A DNA stretch of 37,568 bases from an uncultured Anaerolineales bacterium. Its GTDB lineage: Bacteria > Chloroflexota > Anaerolineae > Anaerolineales > UBA4823. Within the stretch, counting starts at the first letter, position 1. Each line of letters begins with the position of its first letter. The stretch spans positions 1-37,568 of the forward strand of contig CAIQJJ010000212.1 of NCBI GenBank assembly GCA_903872065.1. Reading direction: 5' to 3'. Under the pieces are notes generated by a model, which made no database searches, had not been told where the DNA came from, and was given only the letters and a program-made list of their open reading frames with translations. The position numbers and the translations under genes were made by a program. Below are positions 8,401 to 16,400 of the stretch, one piece after another.

Positions 8401-8803
8401 CGCAAAGGACGCGCCCCTGCCCGTGCAGCCGCTCAACGATCAATTCCCCCGCCATCCGGCCCACCTCATAAAGCCCGGAGGGCGCGGTCAACAGGGCATG
8501 CTGCAAATGGGTTTCACTCAGGTAAACGATCGGCAGACCGCTGTTCAAAACCTGGTAGACAACCGGATCGGTGAGATCATTGCTGATCAAGACACTTAAA
8601 TCGCAAGCCAGGATTTCCTCCGCCGCGCTTTCGGTGTCTACCAGAGAGAAAGCCCGCTCACTGTTCACGATTTGGAGCGGCACAACCGTCACATCATGTA
8701 AACTGAGCTTGCGCAGCACCGCCTCGCGCATCTGCACCCAGAACGGGTCGCCAGGGAAAACATGCACCCCAATCCGCAGGTGGGATGAGTCGGCTTCTTT
8801 CAT
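5438..8803 (-). CDS. Soluble sugar-binding-domain / GAF / hybrid histidine kinase / receiver / AraC regulator
   Basis: 1121 residues with no signal peptide or TM segment. Domains in order: Peripla_BP_4/LacI-like binding fold (about 8-280: VFPGDPFW, VGGLLDAGSDKG, VGVNGDPLAL); coiled linker; GAF (about 320-470); HisKA with phospho-His 498 (VSHELRTP); HATPase with N-box LNLLNNA (616-622), DTGPGIP (648-654) and GVGLGL (677-682); a degenerate receiver (about 740-870) lacking the acidic pair; a canonical receiver (884-1005: DDD 889-891, Asp940, Ser970, Lys992); and an AraC/XylS double HTH (about 1020-1120). Ligand sensing, a full phosphorelay and DNA binding thus lie in one cytosolic chain. It resembles Bacteroides HTCS regulators without the membrane. 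It starts 12 nt after the Asp-box gene and probably controls this sugar locus. Confidence 0.92.
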   Translation of the reverse strand: MKEADSSHLRIGVHVFPGDPFWVQMREAVLRKLSLHDVTVVPLQIVNSERAFSLVDTESAAEEILACDLSVLISNDLTDPVVYQVLNSGLPIVYLSETHLQHALLTAPSGLYEVGRMAGELIVERLHGQGRVLCVGGLLDAGSDKGISRVAGFYDVLSKIPGISVVHCPTFWRYEDALPSIKMMLRGWDTAPDAIFGLSDSLALAARDAGQSLGLVNARTIIVGVNGDPLALAAIAEGRMTATVETSPVDIAAQVVDLALQSARGKIVNNYRFCKFEWVVAENALERSVKKLQEIADLPSQLVGGSLRQEQDRLLQLETSMAISRRVGAILDRAQLSHEIANLIRTNYGYDAVRLFLWDEAEQMFTPYGSSGIRPGAAQAVPLAQAGLLAQVVQRRAPVFIPDTRYSYRFSPEPEWAEMRSRVALPIHWGGSISGVLDLHSRQPMRHARQDLVGLQALADQLGVAMRNAELYAEALQARAAAEAGDRLKTRLLANVSHELRTPLNIIMGYSQSALGAPNPYQVELPPALRRDLEYILQSGEHLYHIINDLLDLSRAEIGALDLALEVVEPAGLLAQTFESFVNSLSPREELNWKLDIPERLPLIHADPIRLRQIVLNLLNNASKFTIAGQIALGAEVEPPYLHLWVQDTGPGIPIEQQERIFEPFVTSDYSHRRSEGVGLGLTITRRLVTLHGGDILLQSQPGQGSIFHVYFPLPDLSGEQTSIVSAAAWNGAEAGGAKRPVIVWISSEKQFPQSKPVLSEVKSFAAARHFPPFAASSSVSVETYSLAPGDRIEDLFEQAQPVALVWDMAAAAARQTTSREWSLIQRLRRQPACARLPFVLYAGAASSSSPEGGALTNVLLKPVPIRELREIFDGLRPSLSCRPVWIVDDDPEARLLYQSLASQVFLDLEILTAADGAQALGLLAQVKAPEQAPGLVLLDLMMPQVNGFQVLEALRASPLTQNAPVVVLSGKMLTFEDIQRLDYAQVTFQPKNILTTEETADILQQAFHGENPLSRSTSALARHALAYLQQNYQQTLSRAAVASAVGVTENYLTQIFRQEVGLTPWEYLSRLRIQKACELLRATTLSVTAIASQVAFDDPAYFSRVFRKQMGVSPQEYRRS

Positions 8804-8815
8804 CCTTACAGCAGA

Positions 8816-9931
8816 CTATTCTGGCAGTCGCCAGCGCGACCACAAGAGGGAACATTTGCGATCGCCGGGTACCTTCTGATAACAAATTGTAAACAGACTG
8901 CCATCCGCCAGTTCAACCGTGGCGGGATAGCCCAGGTCGCCATCCGGGCCATCGTCGCGGATGATCCAATCGTGATCCCAGGTGAGGCCGTCATCGCGGC
9001 TGATGGCGAGACGTTGGCCAAAGGCTGGCTGACGGTAGCCGTAGGTCAGCAGTAAGACGCCGGAGGAATGGCGCAGCAAATGCGGCGGCGAGCCATGAAA
9101 GCCAAGCGGGCGGGCGGTTGTCCAGGAACGCCCGCCATCATCGGACTCGGTTTGCATCAGGCTAAACGAGGGAATGCCCACCGGCTTGAGTTCCTTGCCG
9201 GGGGCGTCCTCAATGCGGATCATCCCCAACAAGCGCCCGTTGGGCAGTTCCACCAGGTGCGGCTCGTGATAATTGGCCGGGTCGCTGCCGGGATAGACCG
9301 GTACCTGCCCGGCCACCTCCCAGGCGCGCCCGCCATCGCGGCTGATGGCGGCGGTAATGATCGCATTTTCCATATCGGCCCAGCTTCCATAAGGCTTGCC
9401 CAGGTAAAGCAAAGTCCCGTCATGCAGCCTGATAGGCCCGTGCGGCGTTGAGACTGGCGCTCGCCGCGGGGCGCTCCAGGTATCCCCGTTATCCGCGCTC
9501 AACATGACCCAGGAGCCAATATGACGGGCGCAGACCTCATCGGTAACCGCGTCCAGGGTCGCCTGCCATGAAGCGACCTCTTCCTCGCCCAACCAATTGC
9601 GCAGCCACTCCTGCTGCGCGTATTGGCGCGTATCCGAGGTGAACCAGGTGACCAGCCAACTGCCGCCGCCCAGGTTGACAATGCCGGCGTCGCGATCGTC
9701 GAGCGGCGAGTTGTTAATAACGCGCGGTGCAGACCAGGTGCGCCCGTCATCCAGGCTGATGTTCAAAACCGTCTTGCCCCAGGGGCAAATATGTTCCGAG
9801 CGCAGTCCAGAACTGATCACCATCAGCGCGCCATCGTCGCCGCGCGCCACGGTTGGCCAGCCAAAATAACTGAGTTTCTCACCCGGCAGGCGGCAGATAA
9901 TGCCATGTTCAGCAGTCAAACGCTTGTCCAT
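8816..9931 (-). CDS. Asp-box (sialidase-superfamily) protein, cytoplasmic
   Basis: 371-residue six-bladed beta-propeller candidate. Five Asp-box/BNR-like repeats are visible: SLDDGRTW (about 59), SADNGDTW (about 145), SRDGGRAW (about 198), SDDGGRSW (about 265) and SRDDGLTW (about 317). Known sialidases (GH33) use three Arg, a Tyr/Glu pair and an N-terminal FRIP motif; here the equivalent position reads YFGWP, so the first Arg is absent and ordinary sialidase chemistry is doubtful. There is no signal peptide, so it probably acts on an imported oligosaccharide or glycoside. AAGGA 7 nt before ATG supports the start. It lies 19 nt after the previous Asp-box gene and 12 nt before the sensor gene. 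Common database labels would be sialidase family or exo-alpha-sialidase; the substrate is unknown. Confidence 0.88.
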   Translation of the reverse strand: MDKRLTAEHGIICRLPGEKLSYFGWPTVARGDDGALMVISSGLRSEHICPWGKTVLNISLDDGRTWSAPRVINNSPLDDRDAGIVNLGGGSWLVTWFTSDTRQYAQQEWLRNWLGEEEVASWQATLDAVTDEVCARHIGSWVMLSADNGDTWSAPRRAPVSTPHGPIRLHDGTLLYLGKPYGSWADMENAIITAAISRDGGRAWEVAGQVPVYPGSDPANYHEPHLVELPNGRLLGMIRIEDAPGKELKPVGIPSFSLMQTESDDGGRSWTTARPLGFHGSPPHLLRHSSGVLLLTYGYRQPAFGQRLAISRDDGLTWDHDWIIRDDGPDGDLGYPATVELADGSLFTICYQKVPGDRKCSLLWSRWRLPE

Positions 9932-9950
9932 CTTTTTTCCTTCATTCGGC

Positions 9951-11102
9951 TCAATCTATGGAAGATAATGCACTCAACGGGAAGCGGAGCGCCTCCACCG
10001 CCTCTTTTTGGCGCGAGACAATGATGTGCAGCGCGCCGGCATGAAGCAGTGTATGTGGATAGCCGTATTCGCCGCCCTTGTGCAGCCCATCCACGCGACG
10101 GAGATAAGGAGTATCGGCCAGGATATAATGTTGGTCAAATTCAATCCGGTTTTCATCCCCCATGCCGCTCGCCAGCGACAAGACCAACGGCGAGCGCTGC
10201 CAGCGCGGCGCCGGGTCAGGACAACCTACATAATAGAAGCGTCCGTCAGGCAAACGCCCGAAATGGAACTTGGCCGCATTATCGCTAAATTCAACCTGCC
10301 GCGGCGCTGACCAAGTGGCCCCATCGTCCAGGCTTTCCGTCAGCCACAGCCGCTCGACGTTACTGCGCAGCAGCATACACAGCGTCCCATCGCCGGTCTG
10401 GAAGAACGAACCTTCGCACAAGCCAGCCGGCCAGCCCATTGCGGCCTGCACCTGCCAGAAAGATTCAGAATCATCCACAATGCCGGCGGCCATAGATGGT
10501 GGATAGATGCCCGTCATGCGCCAGCCGCTTAACCCAGCCGGGTCATCTGTGTAGGGAAAGCTAATATTGCCGCTGATGATCAAACGCCCGGAAGCCGTAG
10601 GCTGCGGCCCATGATTGGGCACAATTGGCAAATGCAAATCGTGCGGGCCATCCCAATGGACTCCATCTGTTGTAACCAGCGCTAAAAGGGTCGTGTCCTG
10701 GTGGCCGCTGTCGCTAGGATGGCGCTGACCATGCTCTAATGCCTGGGGGCGATATTCGTAACAGCCAATATAAGCCGCCAACCGGCCGGCGTGCTGGTGA
10801 AAGCCGGCCGCGGTCAGCACCAACTCGCTGTGTTTCCCCATTTGCACATCCAGCAGCGGCGCCGGCGGCGACCATTCGAGGAAATCGCTTGAAGTTGCCA
10901 GCAGCACACGCTGACCGGGCGCATCCTCATCGCGCCGGCCGTTCGACCAGATGGCGTAGAAGCGACCTTTGAAATAAGCCAGGTGCGGGTGATGAGAGTA
11001 GCTCCACTCCCGCTCAGGCTGATAAAGCCAGGCGCGCGCAAGAGGCAAACGCGCCGCGGCGGATGGGCGGTAACTGGCATTGGCGACGTTGAACCGATTC
11101 AT
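9951..11102 (-). CDS. Divergent Asp-box / beta-propeller hydrolase-like protein
   Basis: 383 residues, soluble, no signal peptide. Only one clear Asp-box (SLDDGATWS, about 263-271) and two degenerate ones (TSSDFLEWS, TTDGVHWDG) are visible, but regular F/Y-W and GRL/GRF turns suggest a propeller of the sialidase or glycosyl hydrolase 43/32-like class. Polar clusters that could line an active site include SYSHHPHLAYF (about 34-44), NHGPQPTASGRL and EGSFFQTGDG. The ATG overlaps the stop of the upstream aldolase gene as ATGA, so the two are translationally coupled and probably act in the same pathway. It belongs to the same broad class as the genes at 8816-9931 and 12191-13318 but is clearly not a recent duplicate of either. 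Enzymatic function is unassigned. Confidence 0.8.
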   Translation of the reverse strand: MNRFNVANASYRPSAAARLPLARAWLYQPEREWSYSHHPHLAYFKGRFYAIWSNGRRDEDAPGQRVLLATSSDFLEWSPPAPLLDVQMGKHSELVLTAAGFHQHAGRLAAYIGCYEYRPQALEHGQRHPSDSGHQDTTLLALVTTDGVHWDGPHDLHLPIVPNHGPQPTASGRLIISGNISFPYTDDPAGLSGWRMTGIYPPSMAAGIVDDSESFWQVQAAMGWPAGLCEGSFFQTGDGTLCMLLRSNVERLWLTESLDDGATWSAPRQVEFSDNAAKFHFGRLPDGRFYYVGCPDPAPRWQRSPLVLSLASGMGDENRIEFDQHYILADTPYLRRVDGLHKGGEYGYPHTLLHAGALHIIVSRQKEAVEALRFPLSALSSID

Positions 11103-12061
11103 CCAACCTCCTGCAGAGTGGACGGAACGCCAGCCGGCAGGCGGCTTTTTACCTCCGCCAGTTCCGCCAGCAGACAGTCATGCACAAGCTGTTCTTCGCC
11201 AGGCGGGCTGGCTGCGGCAACTGACACGCGGCAGGCATCGCTGAGCGGCAGGCCGCGGCGCTGCAAAAAGACTTTGGCAGACTGCGGATAGCGCGGCCGG
11301 ATGACAACATCCCACAAGGTCAGGAGACGCTGCAAGGCAGCCGCCTCTGGGGGGTAAGCGGCATAATTGCGGCACAACCAGGCGAAAAGCTCCGGGTATA
11401 AATTGGCCGCTGTGCCGCTGTAGCCATCGCCGCCGGCCTGCAGCGAGGATAGCAGGGTAGGCACATGGGCATTAAACCAGCGCAGCGGAGTTCCATGCAC
11501 GGCAGCGATCTTGGCGCGTTCGGCCTCTGCATCGCAGCAGGTGTCCTTCATCCAGACAAAACGCCCGGTACGCGCCGCCCAGGACAACAATTCCACCGAG
11601 AGCCGGCGGTGATAGGGCGCCGGGCATTCATACAGTCCCAAGGGAACAGCCGCGGTTTGGTCGAGAAACTCAGCCACGTGCGCCTGCCAGACCGCATCCG
11701 GATCGTCCGCCTCGGCAAACTGGTTGACAACCAGAACCACCGCCGCGACGCCGGCCTCAGCCAACCGGCGGGTGAACTGCGCCTGGGATTGCAGCGAGCC
11801 GCCAAATACTCCCGCCGCTATCACCGGCGCACGCCCGGCCGCCCGCCGCGCCACCCGCCCGGCCAGGGTCAGGCGCTCCTCCTCATTTAAATGATACATC
11901 TCACTGGAGAGACAGACGGCGAACAAGCCCTGCGCGCCATTATCCAGGTACCAATCTGTCAGAGCATCCACGGCGGGCAAATCCAGGCTCAAATCCTGCC
12001 GAAAGGGAGTTAACATGACCGGCCAAAGTGTTTTGTGATTGATTGAAATGGTGTTCATCAT
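11099..12061 (-). CDS. Dihydrodipicolinate synthase / N-acetylneuraminate lyase family aldolase
   Basis: About 320-residue class I aldolase (TIM barrel). With the ATG at 12061, the Schiff-base Lys is K172 (FVWMKDT) and the catalytic Tyr is Y144 (LGLYECP). The pyruvate-carboxylate loop is CLSSE (about 50-54), equivalent to GTTGE/GSTGE, followed by the family pattern NEEER. The family cleaves or forms 2-keto acids by pyruvate addition; members include DapA, NanA and KDG aldolases. YECP and SSE, and the catabolic neighbours, argue against lysine biosynthesis. A longer frame to 12124 exists, but the conserved barrel starts at LWPVMLTPF, so 12061 (or the adjacent ATG at 12058) is preferred; the SD is weak. 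It heads the minus-strand unit and overlaps the next gene by 4 nt. The sugar acid cleaved is not known. Confidence 0.88.
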   Translation of the reverse strand: MMNTISINHKTLWPVMLTPFRQDLSLDLPAVDALTDWYLDNGAQGLFAVCLSSEMYHLNEEERLTLAGRVARRAAGRAPVIAAGVFGGSLQSQAQFTRRLAEAGVAAVVLVVNQFAEADDPDAVWQAHVAEFLDQTAAVPLGLYECPAPYHRRLSVELLSWAARTGRFVWMKDTCCDAEAERAKIAAVHGTPLRWFNAHVPTLLSSLQAGGDGYSGTAANLYPELFAWLCRNYAAYPPEAAALQRLLTLWDVVIRPRYPQSAKVFLQRRGLPLSDACRVSVAAASPPGEEQLVHDCLLAELAEVKSRLPAGVPSTLQEVG

Positions 12062-12190
12062 ATACTTTTCAAATCTCTTCCCTTTCGCATTGTAACACGT
12101 CTCACAATAAAATCTTATTGACAAAAACGGGGTTCATTGGCACACTTTGGGTATCCAAAACTTGAAAACAAGCCACAGAAAGGCGATTTT
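12062..12190. promoter_or_regulatory. Divergent control region with operator-like palindrome
   Basis: The 129 bp between the aldolase and third Asp-box genes hold an 18-bp imperfect palindrome, TTGTGAGACGTGTTACAA on the minus strand (12090-12107), with 7 of 9 half-site positions symmetric. It resembles LacI-family or CRP-type operators and overlaps a minus-strand TACAAT -10 candidate (complement of 12089-12094). Immediately beside it is CAATAA-AATC-TTATTG (12105-12120). A perfect -35, TTGACA (12118-12123), points toward the plus-strand gene but has no good -10 at 17 bp. The layout suggests joint control of both directions. Confidence 0.5.
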
Positions 12191-13318
12191 ATGCTGGAAC
12201 ATTTCGCACGTGTTTTTTCTGAACCTGGCAAGGCAGCGGTCAAATTCATAGACCTGGCCGACCAAACCCATCGCCAGACGATCGTTGACCGGGAAGCCGG
12301 TCAATACCTCGGCCACCCAACCACCGTTTTGCTCGAAGATGGGCAGACAATCTTATGCGTCTATCCTAAGGGACATGGCAAAGGGGCGATTCTCTTCAAG
12401 CGCAGCGCCGATGGCGGCCTGACCTGGAGCGAACGCCTGCCTACGCCGGCCAGTTGGGCCACCAGCCTGGAGACGCCGACCATCCATCGCCTGGTGGATG
12501 CATCCGGCAAAAAACGGCTTATCCTCTGGTCTGGCTTATACCCGGCGCGGCGGGCGCTCAGCGAAGATGACGGCGCATCCTGGACTGAACTGGAGGCCGC
12601 CGGCGATTGGGGTGGGATTGTGGTTATGAGCAGCGTCGCAGCCCTGCGCACTGGGGCCGGGCATTATATGGCTTTGTTCCATGACGATGGCCGCTACTTT
12701 ACCCGCGCCGGGCAAGATGCAGCGGGACAGATCGCCGCCGGCATATTCACCCTATACCAGACGATTTCACGCGACGGCGGGCTGACCTGGGCCACGCCAT
12801 GCCCTCTTCTCTCCCCGCAGCAAGCCAACATCTGTCAAGAGATCGATCTGTGCGAACCGGGGCTGATCAGGTCGCCGGATGGCAAGCAACTGGCAGTGCT
12901 GCTGCGCGAAAACTCACGCCAAAAAAACTCGCACATCATCTTTTCGGACGATGAGGGCCAGCATTGGAGCAATCCCCGCGAACTACCCGCCGTTCTCAGC
13001 GGCGACCGGCACGTGGGCCAATATGCTCCCGACGGGCGTCTGTTCATCTCTTTTCGCGACACGGCTTTCGATTCGCCCACGTATGGCGATTGGGCGGCAT
13101 GGGTTGGCAGGTATGAAGACCTGCTGCACGGCGACCTCGGCCAATACCGGCTGCGCTTGATGGACAATCTCTATCAAGGCGACTGCGCTTATCCCGGTGT
13201 GGAAGTGCTGCCAGATGGCGTCTTCGTCGTCACCACTTATGGACATTGGCAAGAAGATCAGCCGCCTTATATTGTGAGCATTCGCCTTAAACTGGCTGAA
13301 CTCGATCAAATAAGTTAA
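12191..13318 (+). CDS. Asp-box (sialidase-superfamily) protein, divergent from the aldolase operon
   Basis: 375-residue soluble beta-propeller candidate. The ATG at 12191 is preferred to 12137 because AAAGG lies 7 nt upstream. Asp-boxes include KRSADGGLTWS, SEDDGASWT, SRDGGLTWA and SDDEGQHWS. At the FRIP position it reads YLGHPTTVLLEDGQT, followed by VYPKGHGKGAI, so the canonical sialidase Arg is missing; this GHP...GHG form recurs in uncharacterised Asp-box proteins (family recollection, not checked here). No signal peptide. The LCEPGLIRSPDGKQLAVLLREN segment carries the typical second-Arg region of sialidase folds. It is transcribed away from the aldolase operon across the shared control region and is followed by a 105-bp gap before the HD-GYP gene. 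Function is likely glycoside cleavage in the same pathway; substrate unknown. Confidence 0.88.
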   Translation: MLEHFARVFSEPGKAAVKFIDLADQTHRQTIVDREAGQYLGHPTTVLLEDGQTILCVYPKGHGKGAILFKRSADGGLTWSERLPTPASWATSLETPTIHRLVDASGKKRLILWSGLYPARRALSEDDGASWTELEAAGDWGGIVVMSSVAALRTGAGHYMALFHDDGRYFTRAGQDAAGQIAAGIFTLYQTISRDGGLTWATPCPLLSPQQANICQEIDLCEPGLIRSPDGKQLAVLLRENSRQKNSHIIFSDDEGQHWSNPRELPAVLSGDRHVGQYAPDGRLFISFRDTAFDSPTYGDWAAWVGRYEDLLHGDLGQYRLRLMDNLYQGDCAYPGVEVLPDGVFVVTTYGHWQEDQPPYIVSIRLKLAELDQIS

Positions 13319-13423
13319 GTCAAGAGGTGTACAATGTCACGGTAGAACGATCCAATTTTCATCCGATTGGAGAGAAAAAGGACGGAGACATCCGGCAGGT
13401 TTGCGAATGAAAGAGCCGCAGCG

Positions 13424-16400
13424 ATGATAGCAAACACTCCATCACTCACAGAGAAAACAATGAAGGGCCAGTCTGCAATCGCGGAAACACAAGAGGCGTT
13501 TTTGAAATATCAAGCTGTGTTTGAAGCCTCGAATGACGCCATTTTTTGGGAAACCCTGGAGGGCCATATTCTCGATTGCAACCAGGCTGCCTGTACCCTG
13601 TTTGGCTACACCAAAGAAGAACTTCTTCAATTAAGCGTCGCGGACCTGGTGCCGGCAGAGATAGCAGCCAATTTACCTGCCGTTATCCAGGAAGAATTAA
13701 ACGATCAAGGTATCTTTATCAAAGCCGTCAACAAAAGAAAAAACGGGGAGATTTTTCCGGTCGAAGTCAACACTCGCCTGGTCACTGCGTTGACAGAGCC
13801 ACGTGTGATCGTCTATGTACACGATATTACCGCCCGCGAACGCAGTGAGAAATTGCAGGCCGCTTTGTATAACATCTCCGAAGTGGCCCAAATGGCAGAA
13901 GACCTGGACCAACTGTACAGCTTGATCCATGTCATCATTGACGGAGTGATCCCCGCCCAAAACTTCTACATTGCTCTTTATGACCCCGATACCGATTTGC
14001 TCAGTTTTCCCTACTTTGCCGATGAGTACGACGACACACCGCCCCCCCGCAAACCTGCCAATGGCCTGACCGAATATGTTTTACGGAGTGGACAGGCGTT
14101 GTTGGCGACGCCCGAAACCCAGACGCAGCTCCATCGCGATGGGATAATCCAATCTATCGGAGCGGATGCAGTGGATTGGTTAGGAGTGCCGCTCAGGTCG
14201 CAGCAGCGGACGATCGGGGTTATGACCATTCAAAGCTACGACCCTCAAGTGCGCTATACAGCAGCCGACCAGGATTTTTTTGAATTCATTTCAGTTCAAG
14301 TAGTCATGGCCATCGAGCGCAAACAAGCCGGGCAAGCCTTGCGTCGAAGCGAATTTCGCTACCGCCAGTTGTTTGAAACCGCGCCGGTTGGCATCTTTAT
14401 GATCGCCCCCCAGGGGGAGATTCTGGAAGCCAACCCGGCAGTGCTTCAAATTCTTGGCTCGCCCTCGCTTGAGGCCACCCGGGCGATTAATACCTTGACC
14501 TTTCCTTTGTTGGTTAAGGTTGGATTCTCAGCCAATCTGCGCAAGTGCTTTGAAAGCGCCCAATTCTACGTCGCCGAATGTACTTATACCAGCAAATGGG
14601 GCAAAGCAATCTACGTGCGCTATGCGCTAACCCCGATTTTGGATGACAACGGACGCCCTATCCTGGTTCAAGCCTTGATCGAGGATATTACCGAGGCCAA
14701 GCAGGCCGAAGACGCCCTGCAACTGCGCGATCGCTTACTGCAAGGCGCCGCGAAGGCCACCCATCTCTTGATCACTGAACCTGATCTAGACCAGGCAATG
14801 CCGGCCGTTTTGCAATTGTTAGGACAGGCAGCCGGGGCCGATCGCGCCTATGTATTTCGCAATCACACCGATCCCCACAGCGGAGAGGTGTTCATGAGTC
14901 AAGTGTTCGAGTGGATCAGCAGCGGCATCTCCTCAGAAATTGTCAACCCTGATCTTCAAAACCTGCCTTATGATATTTTGACGCCCAATTTGTTTGAAAT
15001 TTTGAGCCAGGGGCGGCCCTTCATCAGCTCGGTCGAAAAACTAGACCCTACTTCGCAGCAGATTCTCAAAGAACAGGGCATTTTATCCATTTTGTTAGCG
15101 CCCATCCATGTCCAGGGAAATTTTTGGGGGTATATCGGTTTTGACGACTGCACCCTCCATCGGGAATGGCGCGAGACCGAAGCGGCTATCTTACAAGCCG
15201 CCGCCAGTTCCCTGGGCGCGGCGATTGGCCGCAAGCACGCCGAAGAAGAGATCGTCTCGCTTAACCTGAGCTTGCAGCGCCGCGCAGAGCAGCTCTCTCT
15301 GCTTTATGAAGCCGGCCTGACCCTCAACCACGCTCTGAATGTACAGGATCAACTGACGGCGCTCTCTCAAATCGCACTCCAGGCGCTGCGGGCTGAAAAC
15401 AGTGTCTTTTTCCGCTACGATGCAGTCCACAACGAGATTTATTACGAGGTCGGCGTTGGGCGCAATGCGGATGCAGATGCGCTGCGCCACCTGAGGGTGC
15501 GCGTGGGCGACGAAAGAGGGCTGATTGGCTGGATCGCGCAGCAGCGCAAGCCGTTTTATCTGCCGGACGTCTCAACCGATGAACGTTGGATTACCATTAA
15601 CCCAGAGTTTCGTTCAGCCTTGTGGGCGCCAGTGGAGCATGATGAACGCTTATTGGGACTTATTTCGATTGTCAGCACACGCCTGGATGCCTTCACAACG
15701 GATGACCAACGGCTGCTGATGTTGTTTGCTAACCAGGTGGCAGTCGCGCTGGATAAGCTCTTGCTCTTTGAGGCCGAAAGGCAAGCGCGCGAATTTGCTG
15801 AGACGTTGAGCCAGGCCAGCGCGACCTTGACCTCGACGCTCGATTCAGAGTTCATTCTCGATCGCCTGCTTGATCAAGCCGGGCGCGTCATTCCAAATGA
15901 CGCCGCCAACCTCAGGTTGATCAAAGATGGACAGGTCTATGTGACTCGCTGGCGCGGCTATGACTCTTTTGGCGCCGAAAATCTGATCCATCAGCAAATG
16001 CTTCCACTTGACTCCTATCCTTTATTCCGCGATATACTGGAAACCAAACAGCCGTTGGTTATCCCAGACACCCAAAAGGATGCGCGTTGGATCAATCGCC
16101 CTGGCCTGGAATGGCAGCGATCGCATGTTACCGCGCCGATTTGTGCGCGCGACAGTGTCATTGGTTTTCTCAGCATGTACAGCGCAACCGCCGGTTTATA
16201 CAGTCCAATTCACGCCAAACGCCTGGGCGTCTTTGCCAACCATGTCGCCATTGCGCTGGAAAACGCGCGCGCCTTCGCCCAAATGCAGGCCTGGAACGTC
16301 GAATTGAGCAATGCGTATGAGGCGACGATCGCTGGCTGGTCGCGCGCCCTGGAATTACGCGACAAAGAAACCAAGGGTCACTCAGACCGGGTGACGCACC

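Noticed and set aside
8816-9931. Calling this gene nanH (sialidase)
   Set aside because: Asp-boxes are present, but the FRIP Arg and signal peptide are not, so a specific sialidase name is not supported.
11099-12061. Calling the aldolase nanA or dapA
   Set aside because: Lys and Tyr catalytic residues fit the whole family; substrate-specific residues cannot be judged here.
13367-13423. TTG start extending the HD-GYP protein by 19 residues
   Set aside because: No SD precedes it and the added residues are polar and unlike the PAS domain; kept only as an alternative.
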